From Macropodus opercularis (taxonomy: Eukaryota; Chordata; Actinopteri; Anabantiformes; Osphronemidae): DNA of 64,000 nt. The notes beneath the pieces were generated by a model that saw nothing but the letters and a program-made list of their open reading frames with translations, ran no database searches and had not been told where the DNA came from. The translations under genes and the position numbers were made by a program. Location: NCBI GenBank assembly GCA_030770545.1, contig CM061093.1:2282501-2346500 (forward strand). Direction: 5' to 3'. Position 1 is the stretch's first letter. Every line of letters begins with the position of its first letter. This document shows, one piece after another, positions 13,401 to 25,461 of this stretch.

Positions 13401-16400
13401 TTTGTCCACCAATCGTAGGTTTCGTGATTTCATTGACTATGTCTCTGTGAGTTGAGTTCCTCAGGAGACAAAACAATGTTTCACCAATCATAGGTTTGGT
13501 GTTTCAGATGCCTCTGACCTCTAGACCTGACTTCCTCAGGAGACAGAACAGTTGTCTACCAATCGTAGGATTGGTGGTTCAATTGAGTCCGTTCCTTAGG
13601 AGACAGGTCAGTTGTCAGCCATTCATTGAAACACTTGTTCAAATGATTGTTACTGTGTTGTTTGTGTTCCGGAAGGGACAAAGCATTCGCCCACCTATCG
13701 GAGGATAGGTGTTTTTAATAACGCTTTGTTGTTTTTGAGTTTGTCAAGGTACAGAGCAGTGATCGGTGGTTCCATTGACGCCTACTACTTGACCTGAGTT
13801 ACAGAGGGAGCAGAGCAGTTGTTCTCCAGTCATTGAGTTGGTGGGTGAAATGTCTCTGGCTCTATTCCTTGTGTTCCTCAGGTTATAGAGCAGTGGTCCA
13901 CCAGTCGTAGGATTGGTGGTTCAGATACCTCTGACTTCTTGACCTGACTTCCTCGGCAGACAGAACAGTCGTCCAGCAATCGTAGGTTTGGTGGGTCAAC
14001 TGACTCGGTTCCGTAGGAGACAGGTCAGTCATAAAGCAATCATTGGATCGGTGTTTCAATGGAATTTGACTGTGCTATTTGTGTTCCACAAGTGACACGG
14101 CATTTGTCCACCAATCGTAGGTTTCGTGATTTCATTGACTATGTCTCTGTGAGTTGAGTTCCTCAGGAGACAAAACAGTGTTTCACCAATCGTAGGTTTC
14201 GTGATTTCATTGACTATGTCTCTGTGAGTTGAGTTCCTCAGGAGACAAAACAATGTTTCACCAATCATAGGTTTGGTGTTTCAGATGCCTCTGACCTCTA
14301 GACCTGACTTCCTCAGGAGACAGAACAGTTGTCTACCAATCGTAGGATTGGTGGTTCAATTGAGTCAGTTCCTTAGGAGACAGGTCAGTTGTCAGCCATT
14401 CATTGAAACACTTGTTCAAATGATTGTTACTGTGTTGTTTGTGTTCCGGAAGGGACAAAGCATTCGCCCACCTATCGGAGGATAGGTGTTTTTAATAACG
14501 CTTTGTTGTTTTTGAGTTTGTCAAGGTACAGAGCAGTCGTCGGTGGTTCCATTGACGCCTACTACTTGACCTGAGTTACAGAGGGAGCAGAGCAGTTGTT
14601 CTCCAGTCATTGAGTTGGTGGGTGAAATGTCTCTGGCTCTATTCCTTGTGTTCCTCAGGTTATAGAGCAGTGGTCCACCAGTCGTAGGATTGGTGGTTCA
14701 GATACCTCTGGCTTCTTGACCTGACTTCCTCGGCAGACAGAACAGTTGTCCAGCAATCGTAGGTTTGGTGGGTCAACTGACTCGGTTCCGTAGGAGACAG
14801 GTCAGTCACAAAGCAATCATTGGATCGGTGTTTCAATGGAATTTGACTGTGCTATTTGTGTTCCACAAGTGACACGGCATTTGTCCACCAATCGTAGGTT
14901 TCGTGATTTCATTGACTATGTCTCTGTGAGTTGAGTTCCTCAGGAGACAAAACAGTGTTTCACCAATCGTAGGTTTGGTGTTTCAGATGCCTCTGACCTC
15001 TAGACCTGACTTCCTCAGGAGACAGAACAGTTGTCTACCAATTGTAGGATTGGTGGTTCAATTGAGTCCGTTCCTTAGGAGACAGGTCAGTTGTCAGCCA
15101 TTCATTGAAACACTTGTTCAAATGATTGTTACTGTGTTGTTTGTGTTCCGGAAGGGACAAAGCATTCGCCCACCTATCGGAGGATAGGTGTTTTTAATAA
15201 CGCTTTGTTGTTTTTGAGTTTGTCAAGGTACAGAGCAGTCGTCGGTGGTTCCATTGACGCCTACTACTTGACCTGAGTTACAGAGGGAGCAGAGCAGTTG
15301 TTCTCCAGTCATTGAGTTGGTGGGTGAAATGTCTCTGGCTCTATTCCTTGTATTCCTCAGGTTATAGAGCAGTGGTCCACCAGTCGTAGGATTGGTGGTT
15401 CAGATATCTCTGACTTCTTGACCTGACTTCCTCGGCAGACAGAACAGTTGTCCAGCAATCGTAGGTTTGGTGGGTCAACTGACTCGGTTCCATAGGAGAC
15501 AGGTCAGTCATAAAGCAATCATTGGATCGGTGTTTCAATGGAATTTGACTGTGCTATTTGTGTTCCACAAGTGACACGGCATTTGTCCACCAATCGTAGG
15601 TTTCGTGATTTCATTGACTATGTCTCTGTGAGTTGAGTTCCTCAGGAGACAAAACAGTGTTTCACCAATCGTAGGTTTCGTGATTTCATTGACTATGTCT
15701 CTGTGAGTTGAGTTCCTCAGGACACAAAACAGTGGTTCACCAATCGTAGGTTTCGTGATTTCATTGACTATGTCTCTGTGAGTTGAGTTCCTCAGGAGAC
15801 AAAACAATGCTTCACCAATCATAGGTTTGGTGTTTCAGATGCCTCTGACCTCTAGACCTGACTTCCTCAGGAGACAGAACAGTTGTCTACCAATCGTAGG
15901 ATTGTTGGTTCAATTGAGTCCGTTCCTTAGGAGACAGGTCAGTTGTCAGCCATTCATTGAAACACTTGTTCAAATGATTGTTACTGTGTTGTTTGTGTTC
16001 CGGAAGGGACAAAGCATTCGCCCACCTATCGGAGGATAGGTGTTTTTAATAACGCTTTGTTGTTTTTGAGTTTGTCAAGGTACAGAGCAGTCGTCGGTGG
16101 TTCCATTGACGCCTACTACTTGACCTGAGTTACAGAGGGAGCAGAGCAGTTGTTCTCCAGTCATTGAGTTGGTGGGTGAAATGTCTCTGGCTCTATTCCT
16201 TGTGTTTCTCAGGTTATAGAGCAGTGGTCCACCAGTCGTAGGATTGGTGGTTCAGATCCCTCTGACTTCTAGACCTGACTTCCTCGGCAGACAGAACAGT
16301 TGTCCAGCAATCGTAGGTTTGGTGGGTCAACTGACTCGGTTCCGTGGGAGACAGGTCAGTCATAAAGCAATCATTGGATCGGTGTTTCAATGGAATTTGA

Positions 16401-18833
16401 CTGTGCTATTTGTGTTCCACAAGTAACACGGCATTTGTCCACCAATCGTAGGTTTCTTGATTTCATTGACTATGTCTCTGTGAGTTGAGTTCCTCAGGAG
16501 ACAAAACAATGTTTCACCAATCATAGGTTTGGTGTTTCAGATGCCTCTGACCTCTAGACCTGACTTCCTCAGGAGACAGAACAGTTGTCTACCAATCGTA
16601 GGATTGGTGGTTCAATTGAGTCCGTTCCTTAGGAGACAGGTCAGTTGTCAGCCATTCATTGAAACACTTGTTCAAATGATTGTTACTGTGTTGTTTGTGT
16701 TCCGGAAGGGACAAAGCATTCGCCCACCTATCGGAGGATAGGTGTTTTTAATAACGCTTTGTTGTTTTTGAGTTTGTCAAGGTACAGAGCAGTCGTCGGT
16801 GGTTCCATTGACGCCTAGTACTTGACCTGAGTTACAGAGGGAGCAGAGCAGTTGTTCTCCAGTCATTGAGTTGGTGGGTGAAATGTCTCTGGCTCTTTTC
16901 CTTGTGTTCCTCAGGTTATAGAGCAGTGGTCCACCAGTCGTAGGATTGGTGGTTCAGATACCTCTGACTTCTTGACCTGACTTCCTCGGCAGACAGAACA
17001 GTCGTCCAGCAATCGTAGGTTTGGTGGGTCAACTGACTCGGTTCCGTAGGAGACAGGTCAGTCATAAAGCAATCATTGGATCGGTGTTTCAATGGAATTT
17101 GACTGTGCTATTTGTGTTCCACAAGTGACACGGCATTTGTCCACCAATCGTAGGTTTCGTGATTTCATTGACTATGTCTCTGTGAGTTGAGTTCCTCAGG
17201 AGACAAAACAGTGTTTCATCAATCGTAGGTTTCGTGATTTCATTGACTATGTCTCTGTGAGTTGAGTTCCTCAGGAGACAAAACAATGTTTCACCAATCA
17301 TAGGTTTGGTGTTTCAGATGCCTCTGACCTCTAGACCTGACTTCCTCAGGAGACAGAACAGTTGTCTACCAATCGTAGGATTGGTGGTTCAATTGAGTCC
17401 GTTCCTTAGGAGACAGGTCAGTTGTCAGCCATTCATTGAAACACTTGTTCAAATGATTGTTACTATGTTGTTTGTGTTCCGGAAGGGACAAAGCATTCGC
17501 CCACCTATCGGAGGATAGGTGTTTTTAATAACGCTTTGTTGTTTTTGAGTTTGTCAAGGTACAGAGCAGTCGTCGGTGGTTCCATTGACGCCTACTACTT
17601 GACCTGAGTTACAGAGGGAGCAGAGCAGTTGTTCTCCAGTCATTGAGTTGGTGGGTGAAATGTCTCTGGCTCTATTCCTTGTGTTCCTCAGGTTATAGAG
17701 CAGTGGTCCACCAGTCGTAGGATTGGTGGTTCATATACCTCTGACTTCTTGACCTGACTTCCTCGGCAGACAGAACAGTTGTCCAGCAATCGTAGGTTTG
17801 GTGGGTCAACTGACTCGGTTCCGTAGGAGACAGGTCAGTCATAAAGCAATCATTGGATCGGTGTTTCAATGGAATTTGACTGTGCTATTTGTGTTCCACA
17901 AGTGACACGGCATTTGTCCACCAATCGTAGGTTTCGTGATTTCATTGACTATGTCTCTGTGAGTTGAGTTCCTCAGGAGACAAAACAGTGTTTCACTAAT
18001 CGTAGGTTTCGTGATTTCATTGACTATGTCTCTGTGAGTTGAGTTCCTCAGGAGACAAAACAATGTTTCACCAATCATAGGTTTGGTGTTTCAGATGCCT
18101 CTGACCTCTAGACCTGACTTCCTCAGGAGACAGAACAGTTGTCTACCAATCGTAGGATTGGTGGTTCAATTGAGTCCGTTCCTTAGGAGACAGGTCAGTT
18201 GTCAGCCATTCATTGAAACACTTGTTCAAATGATTGTTACTGTGTTGTTTGTGTTCCGGAAGGGACAAAGCATTCGCCCACCTATCGGAGGATAGGTGTT
18301 TTTAATAACGCTTTGTTGTTTTTGAGTTTGTCAAGGTACAGAGCAGTCGTCGGTGGTTCCATTGACGCCTACTACTTGACCTGAGTTACAGAGGGAGCAG
18401 AGCAGTTGTTCTCCAGTCATTGAGTTGGTGGGTGAAATGTCTCTGGCTCTTTTCCTTGTGTTCCTCAGGTTATAGAGCTGTGGTCCACCAGTCGTAGGAT
18501 TGGTGGTTCAGATACCTCTGACTTCTTGACCTGACTTCCTCGGCAGACAGAACAGTTGTCCAGCAATCGTAGGTTTGGTGGGTCAACTGACTCGGTTCCG
18601 TAGGAGACAGGTCAGTCATAAAGCAATCATTGGATCGGTGTTTCAATGGAATTTGACTGTGCTATTTGTGTTCCACAAGTGACACGGCATTTGTCCACCA
18701 ATCGTAGGTTTCGTGATTCAGATGCCTCTGACCTCTAGACCTGACTTCCTCGGCAGACAGAACAGTTGTCCAGCAATCGTAGGTTTGGTGGGTCAACTGA
18801 CTCGGTTCCGTAGGAGACAGGTCAGTCATAAAG
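7441..18833. repeat. Satellite array block 2
   Basis: Same HOR family. Unit starts: 8283, 8984, 9761, 10463, 11240, 12004, 12781, 13483, 14260, 14962, 15814, 16516, 17293 and 18070. Spacings are 701, 777, 702, 777, 764, 777, 702, 777, 702, 852, 702, 777 and 777. The 764-bp unit lacks 13 bp in m7 (about 11690). From about 13453 onward the block repeats block 1 at a constant offset of 13,452 bp, sharing even private variants such as the GTGGGAGAC variant at 2890 and 16342. The array enters this block in the middle of m7. Confidence 0.95.
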
Positions 18834-20982
18834 TGTCACGATCGGCAGCCTGGCCGATCGGTCCCTTACTGGGTGAATCTCCACCCAGCGGAGTCACTCA
18901 CCACACCCCTGTCATCACCACGCACCTGCCTGATTATCCTCACGTGCTCTGATTATTTTCACCTGGCTCATCATCTCTTACTTAAGTTCTTCCCACAGCT
19001 CAGTCCCTTGTCAGACCATCAACGTTGCTACCCCGACATGCAAACCTCCGACGGACTTCCCCTTTTGCCACCGGTACCGTGAGGTTTCCTTTGAATCCTT
19101 GTTCTGATCGCCTGACGCTCACGACAGCGGTGGGTATTTTGACTGACTTTTACGCCAAGAACGCTGGGCTCTCGTCTTTGTGTCCTGAGGGATTTGCTAC
19201 TCTGACTTGTCCACGAAACCTAAACTAACTCTTCTTAGTTAGCGACGAGCGCCTTTGGTGCGCCGTGTGTTTGAGACTCTGTCACGCACTGTACACAGCC
19301 GGTTCGGCTCGCTTTGTGTTTTGTTTTGTTCTTAGTTTTGTCGCCTGGATTCTGCTGCCCTCCTGGTCTCCTCTCCACTGTCACGGCTGGCAGAAGATCC
19401 GGAGGACTCCGGAGACCTGACAGCCACCAATCTTGACCTTGCCAGGTCATCCAGACCCTTTTTGATTTGCTGGATGCGATCCCTGAGATCCAGGACTCCC
19501 AGACCCGCATCTCCACACTGAACTGGGTTACAGATTTTTACTCAGCCTGCCCCTGGTTAAAGACCCATACAAGGTTCCCTGAGCTTCTGACCATACAGGT
19601 CAGACTCAGAAGGAGGGAGGCACCCCGTCCTCAGTCTGCTCCCTCGCCACGTCGCCAGTCTGCCCTCTCGTCACGACGACAGCCTGCCCTCTCGCTCGTC
19701 CCATCCACACCAGAACGACCTGCCGCACCCTCACAGTCCCAGGCCACCTCTCCGGTCCTCTGTGCTGGCCACGTGATTCTCGGCTCGTGCCGGACGCCGG
19801 AGATTGCCCCTCGTCTCTTCCCCTCTGAGGGCCGCCGTATCTGGCAGGAACTGAAGCATCAGGGGGACCCTCTCCACACTCCTCCGGTTCCCCCCATCCC
19901 GGGTCCCAAGTCTCAGCCTCATTCTCGACACCACCCAGAACCTGCTGTTCGTGCTGCTCCACGCCACCCAGAACCTGCTGTTCGTGCTGCTTCACGCCAC
20001 CCAGAACCTGCTGTTCGTGCTGCTTCACGCCACCCAGAACCTGCTGTTCGTGCTGCTTCACGCCACCCAGAACCTGCTGTTCGTGCTGCTTCACGCCACC
20101 CAGAACCTGCTGTTCGTGCTGCTTCACGCCACCCAGAACCTGCTGTTCGTGCTGCTCTACGCCACCCAGAACCTGCTGTTCCACGCCATGCTAGGACCAC
20201 GGACTCATACCACCCGAGCCTCCCTGCCGCTCCTCGCCTCTCCTCTCCTGAGCCTCTGCCCAATCAGGAGGAGCCGATGGCCCAGTCGGGTCCGCGGCGG
20301 ACATTTCCCCAGTTCCTGGCCTATTGGGCCTCCCTTCCGGCCCGCGCCCGCGCAAATCTTGCCACCTCCTCAGGCCATGCAGACTTGGACCATGTCCGCA
20401 GCAGCAGCCACAGACGCCGGCCGCCTAGGTTCCCCTGCCGCCGCAACCACCGGTGACACTGGCCACCCTGGGCTTTACGCCGCCGCAACCACCGTCGACG
20501 CCGACCACCCAGGCTCTCACACCACGAGTTTTCTGCTTCAAGCGTTTCCCGACCATGTTCTTGTCCTCGCCATGTTCCTCAAGGTGTCCTGGTATTGTGC
20601 GGCCTGGAGGGTCCACACAGGTTCCTTCCGGCTCCGGCGACCCCAGGAGGGTTCTGCCTTTTGGTTCCTGGCTCTGGCGACCCCAGGAGGGGTCTGCCTT
20701 CTGGTTCCTGGCTCTGGCGACCCCAGGAGGGGTCTGCCTTCTGGTTCCTGGCTCTGGCGACCCCAGGAGGGGTCTGCCTTCTGGTTCCGGGCTCTGGCGA
20801 CCCCAGGAGGGGTCCGCCTTCTGGTTCCGGGCTCTGGCGACCCCAGGAGGGGTCCGCCTTCTGGTTCCGGGCTCTGGCGACCCCAGGAGGGGTCCGCCTT
20901 CTGGTTCCGGGCTCTGGCGACCCCAGGAGGGGTCCGCCTTCTGGTTCCTGGCTCTGGCGACCCCAGGAGGGCTCTGCCTTCT
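18834..20982 (+). mobile_element. LTR-derived module, copy 2
   Basis: Nearly identical to copy 1 at offset 13,452 up to about 20456. It then retains a 90-bp segment (about 20465-20555) that copies 1, 3 and 4 lack and that is partly shared with the full LTR at 46701. Minisatellites: 33-bp repeat at 19930-20187 (8 units) and 40-bp repeat at 20637-20982. It is truncated at the same 40-bp-repeat/satellite junction as the other modules. This is the longest and probably least derived of the four embedded modules. Confidence 0.85.
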
Positions 20983-22233
20983 GGATTGGTGGTTCAGATA
21001 CCTCTGACTTCTTGACCTGACTTCCTCGGCAGACAGAACAGTTGTCCAGCAATCGCAGGATTGGTGGGTCAACTGACTCGGTTCCGTAGGAGACAGGTCA
21101 GTCATAAAGCAATCATTGGATCGGTGTTTCAATGGAATTTGACTGTGCTATTTGTGTTCCACAAGTGACACGGCATTTGTCCACCAATCGTAGGTTTCGT
21201 GATTTCATTGACTATGTCTCTGTGAGTTGAGTTCCTCAGGAGACAAAACAGTGTTTCACCAATCGTAGGTTTCGTGATTTCATTGACTATGTCTCTGTGA
21301 GTTGAGTTCCTCAGGAGACAAAACAATGTTTCACCAATCATAGGTTTGGTGTTTCAGATGCCTCTGACCTCTAGACCTGACTTCCTCAGGAGACAGAACA
21401 GTTGTCTACCAATCGTAGGATTGGTGGTTCAATTGAGTCCGTTCCTTAGGAGACAGGTCAGTTGTCAGCCATTCATTGAAACACTTGTTCAAATGATTGT
21501 TACTGTGTTGTTTGTGTTCCGGAAGGGACAAAGCATTCGCCCACCTATCGGAGGATAGGTGTTTTTAATAACGCTTTGTTGTTTTTGAGTTTGTCAAGTT
21601 ACAGAGCAGTCGTCGGTGGTTCCATTGACGCCTACTACTTGACCTGAGTTACAGAGGGAGCAGAGCAGTTGTTCTCCAGTCATTGAGTTGGTGGGTGAAA
21701 TGTCTCTGGCTCTATTCCTTGTATTCCTCAGGTTATAGAGCAGTGGTCCACCAGTCGTAGGATTGGTGGTTCAGATACCTCTGACTTCCTCGGCAGACAG
21801 AACAGTCGTCCAGCAATCGTAGGTTTGGTGGGTCAACTGACTCGGTTCCGTAGGAGACAGGTCAGTCATAAAGCAATCATTGGATCGGTGTTTCAATGGA
21901 ATTTGACTGTGCTATTTGTGTTCCACAAGTTACACGGCATTTGTCCACCAATCGTAGGTTTCGTGATTTCATTGACTATGTCTCTGTGAGTTGAGTTCCT
22001 CAGGAGACAAAACAGTGTTTCACCAATCATAGGTTTGGTGTTTCAGATGCCTCTGACCTCTAGACCTGACTTCCTCAGGAGACAGAACAGTTGTCCACCA
22101 ATCGTAGGTTTCGTGATTCAGATGCCTCTGACCTCTAGACCTGACTTCCTCGGCAGACAGAACAGTTGTCCAGCAATCGTAGGTTTGGTGGGTCAACTGA
22201 CTCGGTTCCGTAGGAGACAGGTCAGTCATAAAG
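20983..22233. repeat. Satellite array block 3 (short)
   Basis: About 1.25 kb of the same HOR family, with m1 starts at 21333 and 22022. The spacing of 689 bp is 702 minus the 13-bp m7 deletion seen in the 764-bp units. The second unit breaks off after m1 and fuses through m10- and m1/m7-like monomers to the next LTR module. Confidence 0.9.
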
Positions 22234-24285
22234 TGTCACGATCGGCAGCCTGGCCGATCGGTCCCTTACTGGGTGAATCTCCACCCAGCGGAGTCACTCA
22301 CCACACCCCTGTCATCACCACGCACCTGCCTGATTATCCTCACGTGCTCTGATTATTTTCACCTGGCTCATCATCTCTTACTTAAGTTCTTCCCACAGCT
22401 CAGTCCCTTGTCAGACCATCAACGTTGCTACCCCGACATGCAAACCTCCGACGGACTTCCCCTTTTGCCACCGGTACCGTGAGGTTTCCTTTGAATCCTT
22501 GTTCTGATCGCCTGACGCTCACGACAGCGGTGGGTATTTTGACTGACTTTTACGCCAAGAACGCTGGGCTCTCGTCTTTGTGTCCTGAGGGATTTGCTAC
22601 TCTGACTTGTCCACGAAACCTAAACTAACTCTTCTTAGTTAGCGACGAGCGCCTTTGGTGCGCCGTGTGTTTGAGACTCTGTCACGCACTGTACACAGCC
22701 GGTTCGGCTCGCTTTGTGTTTTGTTTTGTTCTTAGTTTTGTCGCCTGGATTCTGCTGCCCTCCTGGTCTCCTCTCCACTGTCACGGCTGGCAGAAGATCC
22801 GGAGGACTCCGGAGACCTGACAGCCACCAATCTTGACCTTGCCAGGTCATCCAGACCCTTTTTGATTTGCTGGATGCGATCCCTGAGATCCAGGACTCCC
22901 AGACCCGCATCTCCACACTGAACTGGGTTACAGATTTTTACTCAGCCTGCCCCTGGTTAAAGACCCATACAAGGTTCCCTGAGCTTCTGACCATACAGGT
23001 CAGACTCAGAAGGAGGGAGGCACCCCGTCCTCAGTCTGCTCCCTCGCCACGTCGCCAGTCTGCCCTCTCGTCACGACGACAGCCTGCCCTCTCGCTCGTC
23101 CCATCCACACCAGAACGACCTGCCGCACCCTCACAGTCCCAGGCCACCTCTCCGGTCCACTGTGCTGGCAACGTGATTCTCGGCTCGTGCCGGACGCCGG
23201 AGATTGCCCCTCGTCTCTTCCCCTCTGAGGGCCGCCGTATCTGGCAGGAACTGAAGCATCAGGGGGACCCTCTCCACACTCCTCCGGTTCCCCCCATCCC
23301 GGGTCCCAAGTCTCAGCCTCATTCTCGACACCACCCAGAACCTGCTGTTCGTGCTGCTCCACGCCACCCAGAACCTGCTGTTCGTGCTGCTTCACGCCAC
23401 CCAGAACCTGCTGTTCGTGCTGCTTCACGCCACCCAGAACCTGCTGTTCGTGCTGCTTCACGCCACCCAGAACCTGCTGTTCGTGCTGCTTCACGCCACC
23501 CAGAACCTGCTGTTCGTGCTGCTTCACGCCACCCAGAACCTGCTGTTCGTGCTGCTTCACGCCACCCAGAACCTGCTGTTCATGCTGCTCTACGCCACCC
23601 AGAACCTGCTGTTCCACGCCATGCTAGGACCACGGACTCATACCACCCGAGCCTCCCTGCCGCTCCTCGCCTCTCCTCTCCTGAGCCTCTGCCCAATCAG
23701 GAGGAGCCGATGGCCCAGTCGGGTCCGCGGCGGACATTTCCCCAGTTCCTGGCCTATTGGGCCTCCCTTCGGGCCCGCGCCCGCGCAAATCTTGCCACCT
23801 CCTCAGGCCATGCAGACTTGGACCATGTCCGCAGCAGCAGCCACAGACGCCGGCCGCCTAGGTTCCCCTGCCGCCGCAACCACCGGTGACACTGGCCATG
23901 TTCTTGTCCTCGCCATGTTCCTCAAGGTGTCCTGGTATTGTGCGGCCTGGAGGGTCCACACAGGTTCCTTCCGGCTCCGGCGACCCCAGGAGGGGTCTGC
24001 CTTTTGGTTCCTGGCTCTGGCGACCCCAGGAGGGGTCTGCCTTCTGGTTCCTGGCTCTGGCGACCCCAGGAGGGGTCTGCCTTCTGGTTCCGGGCTCTGG
24101 CGACCCCAGGAGGGGTCCGCCTTCTGGTTCCGGGCTCTGGCGACCCCAGGAGGGGTCCGCCTTCTGGTTCCGGGCTCTGGCGACCCCAGGAGGGGTCCGC
24201 CTTCTGGTTCCGGGCTCTGGCGACCCCAGGAGGGGTCCGCCTTCTGGTTCCTGGCTCTGGCGACCCCAGGAGGGCTCTGCCTTCT
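22234..24285 (+). mobile_element. LTR-derived module, copy 3
   Basis: Third truncated LTR. The 33-bp minisatellite (23331-23620) has nine units, and the 40-bp minisatellite (23979-24285) has about 7.7. It lacks the 90-bp segment of copy 2. Private substitutions occur at about 23158-23170 relative to the other copies. The module plus its downstream satellite recurs 3,228 bp later as copy 4, indicating a local tandem duplication. Confidence 0.85.
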
Positions 24286-25461
24286 GGATTGGTGGTTCAG
24301 ATACCTCTGACTTCTTGACCTGACTTCCTCGGCAGACAGAACAGTTGTCCAGCAATCGCAGGATTGGTGGGTCAACTGACTCGGTTCCGTAGGAGACAGG
24401 TCAGTCATAAAGCAATCATTGGATCGGTGTTTCAATGGAATTTGACTGTGCTATTTGTGTTCCACAAGTGACACGGCATTTGTCCACCAATCGTAGGTTT
24501 CGTGATTTCATTGACTATGTCTCTGTGAGTTGAGTTCCTCAGGAGACAAAACAGTGTTTCACCAATCGTAGGTTTCGTGATTTCATTGACTATGTCTCTG
24601 TGAGTTGAGTTCCTCAGGAGACAAAACAATGTTTCACCAATCATAGGTTTGGTGTTTCAGATGCCTCTGACCTCTAGACCTGACTTCCTCAGGAGACAGA
24701 ACAGTTGTCTACCAATCGTAGGATTGGTGGTTCAATTGAGTCCGTTCCTTAGGAGACAGGTCAGTTGTCAGCCATTCATTGAAACACTTGTTCAAATGAT
24801 TGTTACTGTGTTGTTTGTGTTCCGGAAGGGACAAAGCATTCGCCCACCTATCGGAGGATAGGTGTTTTTAATAACGCTTTGTTGTTTTTGAGTTTGTCAA
24901 GTTACAGAGCAGTCGTCGGTGGTTCCATTGACGCCTACTACTTGACCTGAGTTACAGAGGGAGCAGAGCAGTTGTTCTCCAGTCATTGAGTTGGTGGGTG
25001 AAATGTCTCTGGCTCTATTCCTTGTATTCCTCAGGTTATAGAGCAGTGGTCCACCAGTCGTAGGATTGGTGGTTCAGATACCTCTGACTTCCTCGGCAGA
25101 CAGAACAGTCGTCCAGCAATCGTAGGTTTGGTGGGTCAACTGACTCGGTTCCGTAGGAGACAGGTCAGTCATAAAGCAATCATTGGATCGGTGTTTCAAT
25201 GGAATTTGACTGTGCTATTTGTGTTCCACAAGTTACACGGCATTTGTCCACCAATCGTAGGTTTCGTGATTTCATTGACTATGTCTCTGTGAGTTGAGTT
25301 CCTCAGGAGACAGAACAGTTGTCCACCAATCGTAGGTTTCGTGATTCAGATGCCTCTGACCTCTAGACCTGACTTCCTCGGCAGACAGAACAGTTGTCCA
25401 GCAATCGTAGGTTTGGTGGGTCAACTGACTCGGTTCCGTAGGAGACAGGTCAGTCATAAAG
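24286..25461. repeat. Satellite array block 4 (short)
   Basis: About 1.2 kb of satellite, m1 start at 24636. It is almost the same as block 3 but shorter near the right edge: the partial m1 copy before the LTR module is missing, and m10 joins directly to an ACAGAACAG monomer end at about 25310. Confidence 0.9.
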
